Shown here: one piece after another, positions 49,536-58,960 of the stretch
Numbering within the stretch: the stretch's first letter is position 1
How the letters are laid out: every line of letters starts with the position of its first letter
Assembly: GCA_020403045.1 (NCBI GenBank)
Contig: JADBYK010000038.1
Coordinates: 1-64,000, forward strand
From: Cytophagales bacterium
Lineage (GTDB): Bacteria > Bacteroidota > Bacteroidia > Cytophagales > Cyclobacteriaceae
Reading direction: 5' to 3'
Length of the DNA: 64,000 nucleotides
The notes under the pieces: model-generated
Told to the model about the DNA's origin: nothing
Databases searched by the model: none
Seen by the model: the letters and a program-made list of their open reading frames with translations, nothing else
Position numbers and translations under genes: made by a program

Positions 49536-50675
49536 CTACCAATTCAATTTTTTTGATTTAGCCTGTACCTTTATCGACCGCATCATCGCGCCATCCAGGC
49601 TTGTATCGTTGCTTTCTTTTGTGGTGTTGGTCTTGATGAATTCAAGGCGTTTTTTATTCAGTGTTTGTATTTCATTTTGAATGACTTTGCGTTCTTCCGC
49701 TTTCTGAACAACGTACGCTTTACGTTTCTCAACCGTCATTCCTTTCATCTCTTTTGGCAAACTTTCTTCGTCTGCCTCAACAATGATTTTGTCATTTGAC
49801 TTTGAAGCATCTACCAAATCCCACGATGAATTTTCATAGGCATGTGAACTTTTGGAAACGGCCCGCTCTACTTTGTTGGCTTTGCCATAGCTATCTGCAT
49901 TGCTATCTTGACGGGTTTGTGATTCTTTTTTTGACTGACCTTGTGTTCCATAGTAAACATATGTGCGGTTCAGTCGCTCGTTGCATTCTGAAATTTTATC
50001 ATCGTAGGGCGTTGATATGTAAACGGTTTTTTGATTTTGTTCAATGCTCATATAGCTACCACCTGTCATGTCCGCTCCGTCTTTCCAATTGGTGTTAATA
50101 CCCTCGTTGAAGTCGCCACAATAAATAGTATTTACCACTACTCCTTTTTTTTTTGCATTACTATTTGCCGTACGATAGGAAACAGACCCTTGCGTGAAAG
50201 GCTCATTGCCAGTAATAAAAATGACTTTTAAATCATTGCTAGATACAGACCAATTTAGTTGTTGCAACGAAGTATGGATAACTTGGCCACAGTATTCGTT
50301 CCCGCCATTGGTGCGAAGGGAGAAGAGTTTCTCAGAAATTAAATCTAAGTCGGTGGTAAAGCCGCTCACCATGCGGATGTGTCCTTCGCGACCGGGCAAC
50401 CCATCGTTGCCATATTCATACAATGCAATTTTAATGGCAGGCCGTGAGCCATCATCACATTTGGCGGCAGCCAGCTCATTTACAATTTTCCACAATTGCG
50501 ATTTGGCTTGCTCAATCAAGCCATCCATGCTGTTGCTGGTATCGAGCAACAAGGCAAGTTGAATGTTTTGCTCTTTCGCTGGCTTTTCTGTACCAATACG
50601 AAAGGACATGAGACTGAAAGCAACCATAGCCATGAAGGCGTAAGTGCTTTTTTGGAAGAAGTTATTAGGTATCAT
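49536..50675 (-). CDS. Secreted VWA-domain protein
   Basis: A 379-residue exported protein with a signal peptide (about 1-26) and a von Willebrand factor A domain (about 38-235). The MIDAS motif is visible as LLDTSNSMDG (DxSxS) with the later Thr/Asp positions in ITGNEPF and similar strands, so metal-dependent ligand binding is plausible. The C-terminal third is a Lys/Glu-rich helical region. The function is unknown; such proteins scaffold extracellular or periplasmic complexes. It is divergent from the histidine kinase across about 120 nt and ends at a strong terminator. Confidence 0.83.
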   Translation of the reverse strand: MIPNNFFQKSTYAFMAMVAFSLMSFRIGTEKPAKEQNIQLALLLDTSNSMDGLIEQAKSQLWKIVNELAAAKCDDGSRPAIKIALYEYGNDGLPGREGHIRMVSGFTTDLDLISEKLFSLRTNGGNEYCGQVIHTSLQQLNWSVSSNDLKVIFITGNEPFTQGSVSYRTANSNAKKKGVVVNTIYCGDFNEGINTNWKDGADMTGGSYMSIEQNQKTVYISTPYDDKISECNERLNRTYVYYGTQGQSKKESQTRQDSNADSYGKANKVERAVSKSSHAYENSSWDLVDASKSNDKIIVEADEESLPKEMKGMTVEKRKAYVVQKAEERKVIQNEIQTLNKKRLEFIKTNTTKESNDTSLDGAMMRSIKVQAKSKKLNW

Positions 50676-50852
50676 ACATTTATTGGTTTGGTAAATTTTA
50701 CGTATCGTTCCGGTTTTAGATAGCCAGACTTAGTGAGTAAGGCGATACACTTGGTGAACCATTGAGTTGACTTAGTAATAAGGCGTTTCCAAACAATTGT
50801 GCACGAAATCCGTATTTTTTATTGTGTTAACTTTCCGGAAATAATTCAAAAC

Positions 50853-52784
50853 TTGAACCGACAGGGTTTCCTATTAGTCATTGGTGTCTTGATTTTGTTT
50901 GCCAATGGCAGCTTTGCGCAAAGCAAAAAGCAAGATGCCTACCGCAGCTATAAGCGCAAGTCTGCTTCAGATGAAGTCACGGTATTGATAAAAGATGCTT
51001 CAGCTCTCAAAGAGGCGAATCCCGCGGTAGCGTTAGATAAAGTGCAAGAAGCATTGGCTCTTAGCGTAGCCGAGGGCAATACAAATTCAGAAGCGAAGTG
51101 TTATGTGTTACTCGGTGAAATCAATGAGCAAATTATGGCTTGGACACTCGCCCAGGAAAATTATTTGAAGGCTTACGATCTACTGAGTACTAAAAAAGCC
51201 GTGTCCGATGATTTGCTGAAATCGGTTCGGGGGCTGGGCCACTCGTTTCTACAATTAAAATTATACGACAAAGCCTTAGCTTATTTCGAGGAGGGCATTC
51301 GATTGGCTAACGGCCAGCAAAAAGCTGAGATACAATTGGCAAAGTCAGAAGTGTATTATCAACAAGGCCAATTTGTAGAAGCACAAAACACGTTAAAAGA
51401 AATCTACATTGATAGAAAGCGAGATGGGTTCATCGAAACACTTGTCCAAAATCAACAAGCAAAAATCGATGTGATGTTGAATAAATCTCAGCCGGGCCCT
51501 ACTATTTTTTCCAATTCACTTGAAAGATTAAAATCAGGTAGCAACATAGCACCCGAGGCAGACCATTCGCTTCAACAAACCAAAGAAGAAATGGCCACTA
51601 CCTACCGAAGCCGTCAGCAATACGATGATGAAATTAAATTGCGAAAAAGTTCTATCGAGTACAATCAGCAAACTGATAACCTAAGTGAAGTAACAAAAGA
51701 CAAAGTGGAAATAGGCAAAACATTGGAAGCCAAGGGTGAAACGCAAGAAGCTATTCGGGAAATGGAAGAAGCGGCTAAGCTAGCCGAATCCATTAACAAC
51801 CCGAAAGAGAAAGTCAATGCGTTGCTGTCGCTCGCAGAACTGTATGAAAAGAATGGAAAGGATGCGCAAGCGTTGAGAACCTATAAGAAATATAGCCAAT
51901 CGGTTTCAGAATCGCAGGTACAATATGAAACCCAACGAGCCCTTCGCGATAGCATCATTGGCAAGCAAAGCAATATTGAGCGGTTGAGTTCAGATGTGTC
52001 GTTGGGCAAACAAGAAGAGTCGTTGCAAGAAGCCACCGTTTATCGTCAGCAGCTAGTTATCTTCGGATTGCTAGTGATTATTGTCATCATCGGCATAGCC
52101 GCCTACTTCATGTATCGAAATTCACTCGCCAAACAACAAGCCAACCAACTATTGGCATTAAAGTCATTGCGCAGCCAAATGAACCCCCATTTTATCTTCA
52201 ATGCACTCAATTCTGTCAATCACTTCAATGCACAGCAAGACGAGCGAACGGCCAATAAATTTTTGTCTGATTTCTCACTTCTGATGCGTTTGGTACTGGA
52301 GAATTCCGAACAAGACTTCATCACCCTCAATAAAGAACAAGAGTTGCTGTCTCTTTATTTGAAGTTGGAGCATTATCGCTTTCGCGATAAGTTTGAATAT
52401 GAATTTACAGTCGACCCGACAATTGCTACGGAGGCAATTGAATTGCCGCCCATGCTCATTCAACCCTATATAGAAAACGCGGTATGGCACGGGCTCCGCT
52501 ACAAAGAAGGTGCAGGCCATCTTGTGGTGTCCATCAACCAAACACAAAACGAGGTGGAGGTGAAAATTGCCGACAATGGCATTGGAAGAAAAAAATCATT
52601 GGAGTTGAAAACACTCAACCAGCGCAAGCACCAATCCACGGGGTTGAAAAACATTAATGAACGATTGAAGATTATCAATCAAGTATATCGCTCCAACTAC
52701 CGCGTGATAATAGAAGATTTGCCAGAAGGCGGTGGAACGACTGTACGTATTTACTTACCACTTTCAAATTCCGCTGCCGCATGA
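50853..52784 (+). CDS. TPR-containing sensor histidine kinase (LytS/YehU type)
   Basis: A roughly 643-residue membrane sensor kinase. A signal segment (QGFLLVIGVLILFANGSFA-Q) is followed by a periplasmic TPR region (about 40-385), one membrane helix (LVIFGLLVIIVIIGIAAYF), and then the His_kinase/GHKL cytoplasmic domain: SLRSQMNPHFIFNALNSVNHF carries the phospho-acceptor His, and LPPMLIQPYIENAVWHGL and IADNGIGRKKS the ATP site. It phosphorylates the LytTR regulator encoded with 4-nt overlap. I prefer the TTG at 50853, which gives a proper signal peptide; GTG 50799 would add 18 residues. Confidence 0.88.
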   Translation: MNRQGFLLVIGVLILFANGSFAQSKKQDAYRSYKRKSASDEVTVLIKDASALKEANPAVALDKVQEALALSVAEGNTNSEAKCYVLLGEINEQIMAWTLAQENYLKAYDLLSTKKAVSDDLLKSVRGLGHSFLQLKLYDKALAYFEEGIRLANGQQKAEIQLAKSEVYYQQGQFVEAQNTLKEIYIDRKRDGFIETLVQNQQAKIDVMLNKSQPGPTIFSNSLERLKSGSNIAPEADHSLQQTKEEMATTYRSRQQYDDEIKLRKSSIEYNQQTDNLSEVTKDKVEIGKTLEAKGETQEAIREMEEAAKLAESINNPKEKVNALLSLAELYEKNGKDAQALRTYKKYSQSVSESQVQYETQRALRDSIIGKQSNIERLSSDVSLGKQEESLQEATVYRQQLVIFGLLVIIVIIGIAAYFMYRNSLAKQQANQLLALKSLRSQMNPHFIFNALNSVNHFNAQQDERTANKFLSDFSLLMRLVLENSEQDFITLNKEQELLSLYLKLEHYRFRDKFEYEFTVDPTIATEAIELPPMLIQPYIENAVWHGLRYKEGAGHLVVSINQTQNEVEVKIADNGIGRKKSLELKTLNQRKHQSTGLKNINERLKIINQVYRSNYRVIIEDLPEGGGTTVRIYLPLSNSAAA

Positions 52785-53521
52785 TGAAAGCTGTCATTAT
52801 AGATGATGAGAAAGACAGCCGACTGATTCTGTCCAACTATCTAACTAAGTATTGCCCTGACGTTACCGTATGCGGATTTGGCGAATCGGTAGCCACAGGG
52901 TTGGAAACAATAGAAGCACATCAACCCGACATTGTTTTTTTGGATATTGAAATGCCGTACGGAAACGGATTTGATTTGTTGGAGAAAGCGAACAGTCACA
53001 CCTTTGAAACGATTTTTGTAACGGCCTTTGGAAACTATGCTATCCAGGCACTTAATCAAAGCGCTGCCTACTACTTGCTGAAACCAATTGATATCGATGA
53101 ATTGGTGAAAGCGGTAGATAAAATTAAAGTGGAGAAAGCCAACTCTCATTATACCCAACACACACGGGTGTTGCTTGAAAACATTCAAAACAACGGCCAT
53201 CAGAAAATCATGCTCCCAACGTTAGAAGGGTTTGAGGTAGTGCCCATTGCTAAGATTATTTATTGCGAGGCGGCCGATAATTTCACAAAGTTTTATTTCG
53301 AAGAAAGCCCACCGCTGATGATTTGCCGTACCTTAAAGTATTTTGAAGATGTGTTGCATCCACACGGCTTTTTGCGCATCCATCGTTCGCATGTAATTAA
53401 CCCCTCATTTGTGGTTCGCTACTCCAAAGGCAAAGGCGGCTACGTGACAATGAAAAACAATCAAGAACTGGAAGTATCGGCCAATAAGAAACAAGAGTTG
53501 CTGAATTTGTTTGAAAGATGA
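52781..53521 (+). CDS. LytTR-type response regulator
   Basis: A 246-residue response regulator with an N-terminal receiver (phospho-acceptor Asp55 in IVFLDIEMP; conserved Lys in YYLLKPID) and a C-terminal LytTR DNA-binding domain (about 140-240; IIYCEAADNFTKFYF, RIHRSHVINPSFV). It overlaps the kinase stop by 4 nt, so the two form a two-component system; two adjacent ATGs (52781 and 52784) are both possible. Targets are unknown. The gene is followed at once by the REP-like element. Confidence 0.92.
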   Translation: MMKAVIIDDEKDSRLILSNYLTKYCPDVTVCGFGESVATGLETIEAHQPDIVFLDIEMPYGNGFDLLEKANSHTFETIFVTAFGNYAIQALNQSAAYYLLKPIDIDELVKAVDKIKVEKANSHYTQHTRVLLENIQNNGHQKIMLPTLEGFEVVPIAKIIYCEAADNFTKFYFEESPPLMICRTLKYFEDVLHPHGFLRIHRSHVINPSFVVRYSKGKGGYVTMKNNQELEVSANKKQELLNLFER

Positions 53522-53524
53522 TGG

Positions 53525-53700
53525 CTTTGGGCGTGCCCCCGCGAACGAGGCTTTCATGGCAAGGTGTATTACACTTCAAAAGCGTAGGACACCTAATGGC
53601 TTTTGGTTATCGCGGGGTCGCGCTGCACTCGCCAGCCTTTTTCGGCCCTCCAGCCGAAGCACAGCAAAGGCTGGGCTCAAACAAATGCCTCCATCGCTAA
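53525..53700. repeat. REP-like palindromic intergenic element
   Basis: The roughly 175-nt GC-rich element starts TTTGGGCGTGCCCCC and contains GGGGTCGCGCTGCACTCG. It has a strong two-level hairpin: CCAGCCTTT (53632-53640) pairs with AAAGGCTGG (53666-53674), and inside it TTCGGC (53641-53646) with GCCGAA (53653-53658). The composition is much GC-richer than the flanks. This wording is familiar from short intergenic repeats of Bacteroidota, although I could not count copies. It has no plausible gene. Confidence 0.65.
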
Positions 53701-53807
53701 GCAACCTCTGAACAACCATCGCTTTTATTCTTTCTGTGTTACAGGTGAACGGGTTTCAAAATATCTCATTTTTATAAACTAAATTGCTATTAAAGATTTA
53801 ATAAAAG

Positions 53808-55301
53808 ATGGACTTCAAAATAAGAATTTCAAATTATAGAAGCATAGAGAATGAATCACCAATTGAGTTGGAAATCAAAGAAGGCATTACTTTTATCCTG
53901 GGGATCAATAATGTAGGCAAAAGCAATCTTCTAAAATTCTTCTACGAGTTCAGAGGCATTCTAAGTTCTCCGATTCAACATGGCTTCGCGCAACCTTTTA
54001 GCTTACCAACAGGTTTTGATCATCTTATAAACAGGAAGTCCAAGAGTGGATCAATAGAGTTTGATATTATAGCTGAGAATAAGAAGAGTTCATTTATTCT
54101 TTCACCAAGTGTTGATCCACATAATTCGAGTGCAATGCTTTCGGTGCACCATAGCTATCCAAATCAAAATAATGAAATCGTAGCCGTAACTGAAGTATTA
54201 AGACGAGTTTTGTACATCGGCCCATTTCGCTCAGGAATAAGTAATTCTAGTGGAAGTAATTTTGATGTTTCCATCGGAAGCCAGTTTATAAATGAATGGA
54301 GAAGCTGGTCAGATGGCGAGGACATAAGCAAAATGCAAAAGACGACCGAATTAGAGGAAGAATTGGCAAATCTATTTGGATTCACAACCTTTAGTCTCCG
54401 CGCAAATTTAGCTGGGAACAATTTGTTAGTTAAAGCAGACAGCGAACAATTCCTTCTAACAGATATGGGTTCAGGGATTAGTCAGTTTATAATTGTTTTG
54501 GCAAACGCACTAATAAGAAAGCCATCATTGATCTTGATAGATGAACCCGAAACTAATCTGCACCCTCGACTTCAAGAAACTTTTGTTAGGGCATTGGCTT
54601 CTAAAGCTACATACGGCCTAATTGCAACATCTCATTCAATTGGTCTTGCAAGATCTGTTGCCGATCAGATATTTTCTTTGACAAAAGATGAAAAGGGTAA
54701 ATCAAGACTATTTCCTTATGGATTGCACTTTAACCCAACAATTGCTCAATCAGTGAGTGAAATGAATTATAGTCAATATGTTGAAATGGGGGGAAATAAT
54801 ATTCTTTTAGTAGAAGGCAGAACAGATGTAAAAGTATTTAGAGAAATTCTTCGTAAATACTCAATTGAGAATAAGTTCATTATCTTGTCCTTTGGAGGAA
54901 GTCAATTTATTGTGAAGGAAAAATCCAAGATAATTGAAGAACTTAGTGAAGTAAATCGACTTAGAGCCAAATCAGTTACCTTGATTTTTGATAGCGAGAA
55001 GACAGCAAGTACTCAAGAACTTAAAGGAGATTTTAAAGCTTTCCAAAACACTTGCCTTGACCTAGGCTTTAAGGTTTTTGCAACCGACAGACACTCAACT
55101 GAAAACTACTTTACCCAATCGGCAATTGCTAAAGTGATGGGCGATACATTCAAAGCTCTTGCGCCATACGAGAAACTCGAAAGTAAATCTTGGGATAAAA
55201 ACAAAAATTGGTTGATTGTCAATGAAATGAAAAAGGAAGATTTTGAGGGGACTGACTTAGATAAATTTATTAAGCAGACGCTTATCCCGCTAGCAAGTTA
55301 G
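53808..55301 (+). CDS. OLD-type AAA ATPase with TOPRIM nuclease domain
   Basis: A 497-residue ATPase. An ABC-like N-terminal half has the Walker A GINNVGKSN (33-41; Lys38, Ser39) and the signature/Walker B region DMGSGISQFI then LILIDEPETNLHPRLQ (about 240-260). A C-terminal TOPRIM-like half has LLVEGRTDVKVF (about 329-340) and IFDSEK (about 391-396). Overlapping-lysogenization-defective (OLD) nucleases have this order and often serve in phage defence, DNA repair or as PARIS/Gabija-like modules; which applies here is unknown. The gene and its flank are AT-richer than their neighbours, suggesting acquisition. It is followed after 5 nt by a DUF5946 gene. Confidence 0.82.
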   Translation: MDFKIRISNYRSIENESPIELEIKEGITFILGINNVGKSNLLKFFYEFRGILSSPIQHGFAQPFSLPTGFDHLINRKSKSGSIEFDIIAENKKSSFILSPSVDPHNSSAMLSVHHSYPNQNNEIVAVTEVLRRVLYIGPFRSGISNSSGSNFDVSIGSQFINEWRSWSDGEDISKMQKTTELEEELANLFGFTTFSLRANLAGNNLLVKADSEQFLLTDMGSGISQFIIVLANALIRKPSLILIDEPETNLHPRLQETFVRALASKATYGLIATSHSIGLARSVADQIFSLTKDEKGKSRLFPYGLHFNPTIAQSVSEMNYSQYVEMGGNNILLVEGRTDVKVFREILRKYSIENKFIILSFGGSQFIVKEKSKIIEELSEVNRLRAKSVTLIFDSEKTASTQELKGDFKAFQNTCLDLGFKVFATDRHSTENYFTQSAIAKVMGDTFKALAPYEKLESKSWDKNKNWLIVNEMKKEDFEGTDLDKFIKQTLIPLAS

Positions 55302-55306
55302 CAAAG

Positions 55307-55723
55307 ATGTCAATTTCAAACCAATTTCACGAACTCTCGTTCTACACGCTCGCCCATCCAGACCCGGTTTACTTTATCCACCAACACGCAGTAGATGCAT
55401 TTGCAGCGCAAACGGCTGATGAGAACACCAAGCCTATCAAACTAACCTTTGGCCTCATTGGCCTTTACTTGTTTTTAGAAAAAGGATACACGGGCAAGCA
55501 AGTGCAAAATGCACACGTCAAGTTATCGCAGAACAAAAAAGTGTGGCCTTCGCTGGAGTTGCCCGAACACCGAGGTGCCATTACCGTTAGTGACGTGCTA
55601 CAAGCCGAGGCAGGTGAACCCCGCGACCTGATGATTAAAAAGTGGTGCAAATCCGTTCGGGCAGGTTATGAAAGTTGGCATCAGGCAATCGCCAACCTTG
55701 TTAGGGCAGAACTCAATGTGTAG
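55307..55723 (+). CDS. DUF5946 family protein
   Basis: A 138-residue protein, mostly helical and soluble, beginning SNQFHELSFYTLAHPDPVYFIHQH, which I recall as the start of DUF5946. Conserved His and Asp residues in the first 35 positions and WPSLELPEHRGAITV are the clearest blocks. The function is unknown. It starts 5 nt after the OLD-type gene, so the two could be one unit, but its codon use is closer to the housekeeping genes than to the OLD gene. I see no gene in 55724-55918. Confidence 0.75.
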   Translation: MSISNQFHELSFYTLAHPDPVYFIHQHAVDAFAAQTADENTKPIKLTFGLIGLYLFLEKGYTGKQVQNAHVKLSQNKKVWPSLELPEHRGAITVSDVLQAEAGEPRDLMIKKWCKSVRAGYESWHQAIANLVRAELNV

Positions 55724-55918
55724 GTGCTTGACATCTTGCATTCCCTTGTGCTTATACTAACCCTTTTCCTCTTCGTCACGTACAGCACATAGCTGACTAG
55801 TGTAATAACCACAAAATAGCCAATAGCCAACCAATGAAAATTGGAGTCTGGAATGGTTGCTTTGTTGTTTTGCCCGTGTTAAGGCTCAATCTTCTCCAGA
55901 TATGGATGTGCCCTGTGT

Positions 55919-56266
55919 CTACTTCAATACTTTCTTGTACATATCCCCATCAAATCCTAACAAAATCACCTTACCCTTTTCTTCTATCAATGGTCGTTTG
56001 ATCACACTTGTTTTTTCAAGCATGAGAGCGATGGCGGCTTTTTCATGGGTCACTTTTTTCTGATCGGCTTCGGGCAACTGCCTCCAGGTAGTCCCACGTT
56101 TGTTGACGAGATTCTCCCACCCAACTTGTTTGCTCCACGCGCTCAACTTTTCAGCGGTTATACCGGATTTTTTGTAATCGTGAAATTCAAATTCCACTTT
56201 GTTTTTATTCAGCCAGTCTATTGCAGATTTAACCGTGTTACAATTTTTGATGCCGTAGACCGTCAT
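55919..56266 (-). CDS. ArsC/Spx-family protein (YffB-like)
   Basis: A 115-residue thioredoxin-fold protein with the ArsC-like N-terminus TVYGIKNCNTVKSAIDWL: a single Cys9 in place of CxxC. The SVIKRPLIEEKG block (about 86-97) matches the family's KRPLL motif. Members are either arsenate reductases or Spx-like RNA-polymerase regulators; the short length and the single Cys favour the YffB/ArsC-like group with unknown substrate. It lies just upstream of the carboxypeptidase-regulatory-like gene on minus, 50 nt away. Confidence 0.85.
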   Translation of the reverse strand: MTVYGIKNCNTVKSAIDWLNKNKVEFEFHDYKKSGITAEKLSAWSKQVGWENLVNKRGTTWRQLPEADQKKVTHEKAAIALMLEKTSVIKRPLIEEKGKVILLGFDGDMYKKVLK

Positions 56267-56316
56267 AAGGAGTTCATCGATTTATTGAAAGATAAAAATG
56301 GTTACGGGCGGGAAGC

Positions 56317-57957
56317 TCATTTATCACCGATCAGTTTTAAGAGATCTTCTTCTAGCAGCGGATCGCTGGGTCGTTTCGCACGTGTCATGTCCCCCTCACG
56401 TGAAACCAATACAAAGCCGGGCGCTTCGGTTAAACCCAACGAAGCAGCCACTTTCGACCGACTTCCTATTCTATAGTTGATCACACCATCTGTATACAAA
56501 CTATATTTTTCTACCGCCTCGTTCCATCTTTTTTCATCGTCTTCAAGAGATAGGAAAACAAACGTCACCTTATTTCTATATTTTTTCTGGAGACGCTTCG
56601 CCAACTCTACATCCACCAGAGTTGATTTCAAATTGCCTGACCATACAAGAAGGTATAAGAGGCTATTTCCCTTGCTGTCGGCTAAAAGCCAGTTAAACTT
56701 CTCTTCTCCATTTACACCACCATCGCGCGTGTTCATTTCAAATTGATGGTACCTTAGAAACTGTTTATCAAGTGAGACTCCTCCACCCAAATCGCGAATA
56801 ATATCATCTTCCAACGGAGTGGTTTTCAAGATTGCATTGCTTTTCCAAAAAGTAGAATCATAGCGTATATTCAATAGCCCTTCTCGGGTGGGTAATTGGC
56901 CAACGATTTTCATCGATGGATTTGTTCTAATTTCCATCGACATTAATTCCAGGTGCACGGAATGCACTCGCTTATCTGCGTATTCACTTTCACCCTGCCG
57001 TATAATATGATAAGGATAGTAGCGATCATTCACTTTTCGATAAAAGGTAGAGGTGAGCAGAGAGTTTGTTCCATATGATTTATTCTCTTCCGTTCTTACA
57101 AAAGCGTAGCTTCCTGTGGTAATAAATAGCGTACCCTTGATGTCAACTAAGTCGAGGTACTTTCCGGAAGTAGTCAACAAGGAGTCGTTCTTGTTTTGGT
57201 AAGTAATCTCATATACTTCTAACCCATCGTAATAAGTAATTCCTTTACATACAAAATCATATTTCTCAAAGTCGGTTCTCAGATTGCTCACATCTGTATA
57301 AAACGACATGTGTTCACTTTTTTTGTCTGTTTGATAGCCCACGATATCGGCCTGCAGAATGTTTCCCACAGCAATGGGATCATGGCCCTGGGCCATTTCG
57401 GTTTTATCCAAACTTCTTCGCAATTGCGTCACTCGAATCTCTTCTTTTTCCCCAGCTGCATGCTGAATCGTTCGATAACCTGAGGTCTTCCACACATCGA
57501 CAGCTGCCTCAATCAATCGTCCATAGGAAGTACCATCTTTGCAGTAGTGCCGATAGAAAAATTGTTGAAGAAATGGCCGATCGTTGTAGTTGATATCAAT
57601 GTTAGCAAAAGCTCTGCGCAGAATTCTTTTCGCGTTGATGGCCCTATCCAAAATGACAATCTCACTCAACTGCGTAACGATGGGCGCGAGATCAACGATT
57701 GTCAATGCCTGTGCGGACGATAGCGTAAGGGATTTATAACCCACACATGTTATCTTCAACGAATCGGTCTCATTTACCGAAATAGAAAACTGCCCGTTCA
57801 AATTGGAGCTCGTTCCCTTGGAAGTTCCGATGATTCCGATGGAAGCGAATGGAACAGGCTTTTTTGTTTCCTTGTCAAGAATAGTGCCTTCTACCAGTCT
57901 TTGAGAGAACACAGGTGTGCAAAACAATAATAGCAAGAATACAAGGCAGCGAGCCAT
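56317..57957 (-). CDS. Carboxypeptidase-regulatory-like protein with a cysteine-less thioredoxin-like domain
   Basis: A 546-residue exported protein. It has a signal peptide (about 1-18), a CarboxypepD_reg-like/CNA-B domain (about 20-95: VEGTILDKETKKPVPFASIG), a central region of unknown fold (about 100-410), and a C-terminal thioredoxin-like domain (about 430-546: LLYLLVWSGNLKSTLVDVELA, VTFVFLSLEDDEKRWNEAV, APGFVLVSREGDM). Where TlpA-like proteins have WxxCxxC the protein reads WSGNLKS, so both redox Cys are absent and it cannot act as a disulfide reductase. A structural or binding role in the envelope is inferred. Confidence 0.8.
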   Translation of the reverse strand: MARCLVFLLLLFCTPVFSQRLVEGTILDKETKKPVPFASIGIIGTSKGTSSNLNGQFSISVNETDSLKITCVGYKSLTLSSAQALTIVDLAPIVTQLSEIVILDRAINAKRILRRAFANIDINYNDRPFLQQFFYRHYCKDGTSYGRLIEAAVDVWKTSGYRTIQHAAGEKEEIRVTQLRRSLDKTEMAQGHDPIAVGNILQADIVGYQTDKKSEHMSFYTDVSNLRTDFEKYDFVCKGITYYDGLEVYEITYQNKNDSLLTTSGKYLDLVDIKGTLFITTGSYAFVRTEENKSYGTNSLLTSTFYRKVNDRYYPYHIIRQGESEYADKRVHSVHLELMSMEIRTNPSMKIVGQLPTREGLLNIRYDSTFWKSNAILKTTPLEDDIIRDLGGGVSLDKQFLRYHQFEMNTRDGGVNGEEKFNWLLADSKGNSLLYLLVWSGNLKSTLVDVELAKRLQKKYRNKVTFVFLSLEDDEKRWNEAVEKYSLYTDGVINYRIGSRSKVAASLGLTEAPGFVLVSREGDMTRAKRPSDPLLEEDLLKLIGDK

Positions 57958-58043
57958 CCAAATTTTTTTATAGCGCTAAGATCGAAGATAATTGATTTTC
58001 GAATGATGCCAAAGTAGAACGTGCCGAATGGAAATTTCCGATA

Positions 58044-58925
58044 CTACTCGGCTCTACGCCACAGCGGGCGCGTCAGGCAGGTTGGACCACCTCCACCCTT
58101 GTAACTTATTTCCTGCCCTTCATATTCCAATACAGTACATCCCGCTTGCAAGAGTCTTGCTTTGGTTGTTTCATTTCCCTTTACCATGATGCACTGGCGA
58201 GGGCTGATAGCCAGCACATTGCAACCCATACGTTCAAACTCCTGATCAGGGACTTCAACCAATTGATAGCCGCGCTTTATCAACTCATCACGAAATACGA
58301 TAGGCATAAGAGGTGAATAAACCACTGCGAGGTCTTTTGCCACAGGACTGAAAATGGACATTAAATGAAATACATCTGAAGGACCTTTGTAGTGAGGAAG
58401 CTGCACCTCCAATACGTTAACACCGTTCGGAGTCAGCAGCGCACGCATCTGCCTTATGCCTTCCGCATTCGTTCGATAGGTTCTGCCTATGGCCAATGTA
58501 TGTTGATCAAGCCAAGCCACGTCTCCACCTTCTACTGAACCGGGCGCTTCAATTCTTCCTAAAACCGGGACACCCAGTTCGCGATACGTTTTCTCAGCAG
58601 TGGCAGGTTCGTTCATTCGTCCCGCCTTGCCCATAGTGCATAGAATCATTCCCTTGTCGGTGGCAATACTTGCATCGCGACAGTAAATAGAGTCCATTGT
58701 AACCGAGGCGTTTTTTTCAAACTTTTTTATTTCGGTATGGTTCGTTTGCAAGAGTTTTTCAAAAAACAGGTACTCGCTTTGAGCGATCTTGAAATCAGGT
58801 TCGCCCAAAAAGTTTAATTCTTTCCACTCCTTTGAAATAGTCGATTGATCAACAAACGCATCGACCACATTTTTAATAAAAACACTTTGTAACGTTCCGT
58901 ATTCGGATTGGCAGGTGAGGTTCAT
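58044..58925 (-). CDS. Amidinotransferase/dimethylarginine dimethylaminohydrolase-like protein
   Basis: A 293-residue guanidine-modifying-superfamily protein. Visible motifs are SIYCRDASIATD (about 80-91), APGSVEGGDVAWLD (about 127-140) with the substrate-binding Glu-Gly-Gly-Asp, a catalytic His in PSDVFHLMS, and the nucleophile Cys283 in GGGPTCLTRPLWR. It acts on arginine or methylarginine-type guanidines, or as an amidinotransferase; the exact substrate is not set by sequence. The gene is single, 35 nt from the end of the downstream restriction-like gene. Confidence 0.88.
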   Translation of the reverse strand: MNLTCQSEYGTLQSVFIKNVVDAFVDQSTISKEWKELNFLGEPDFKIAQSEYLFFEKLLQTNHTEIKKFEKNASVTMDSIYCRDASIATDKGMILCTMGKAGRMNEPATAEKTYRELGVPVLGRIEAPGSVEGGDVAWLDQHTLAIGRTYRTNAEGIRQMRALLTPNGVNVLEVQLPHYKGPSDVFHLMSIFSPVAKDLAVVYSPLMPIVFRDELIKRGYQLVEVPDQEFERMGCNVLAISPRQCIMVKGNETTKARLLQAGCTVLEYEGQEISYKGGGGPTCLTRPLWRRAE

Positions 58926-58960
58926 GGGTGCAGATATAATCCAATACGCTAAACAGCGTG

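Noticed and set aside
53511-53711. Two overlapping plus-strand frames of 60-66 codons
   Set aside because: They read through the REP-like palindrome and overlap the response-regulator stop; the composition is that of the repeat, not a protein.
55724-55918. Search for a gene or an intact repeat in the 195-nt spacer after DUF5946
   Set aside because: Only short AAT/CCAAT words and a small CCAAT/ATTGG hairpin were seen; no start-to-stop frame with coding character.
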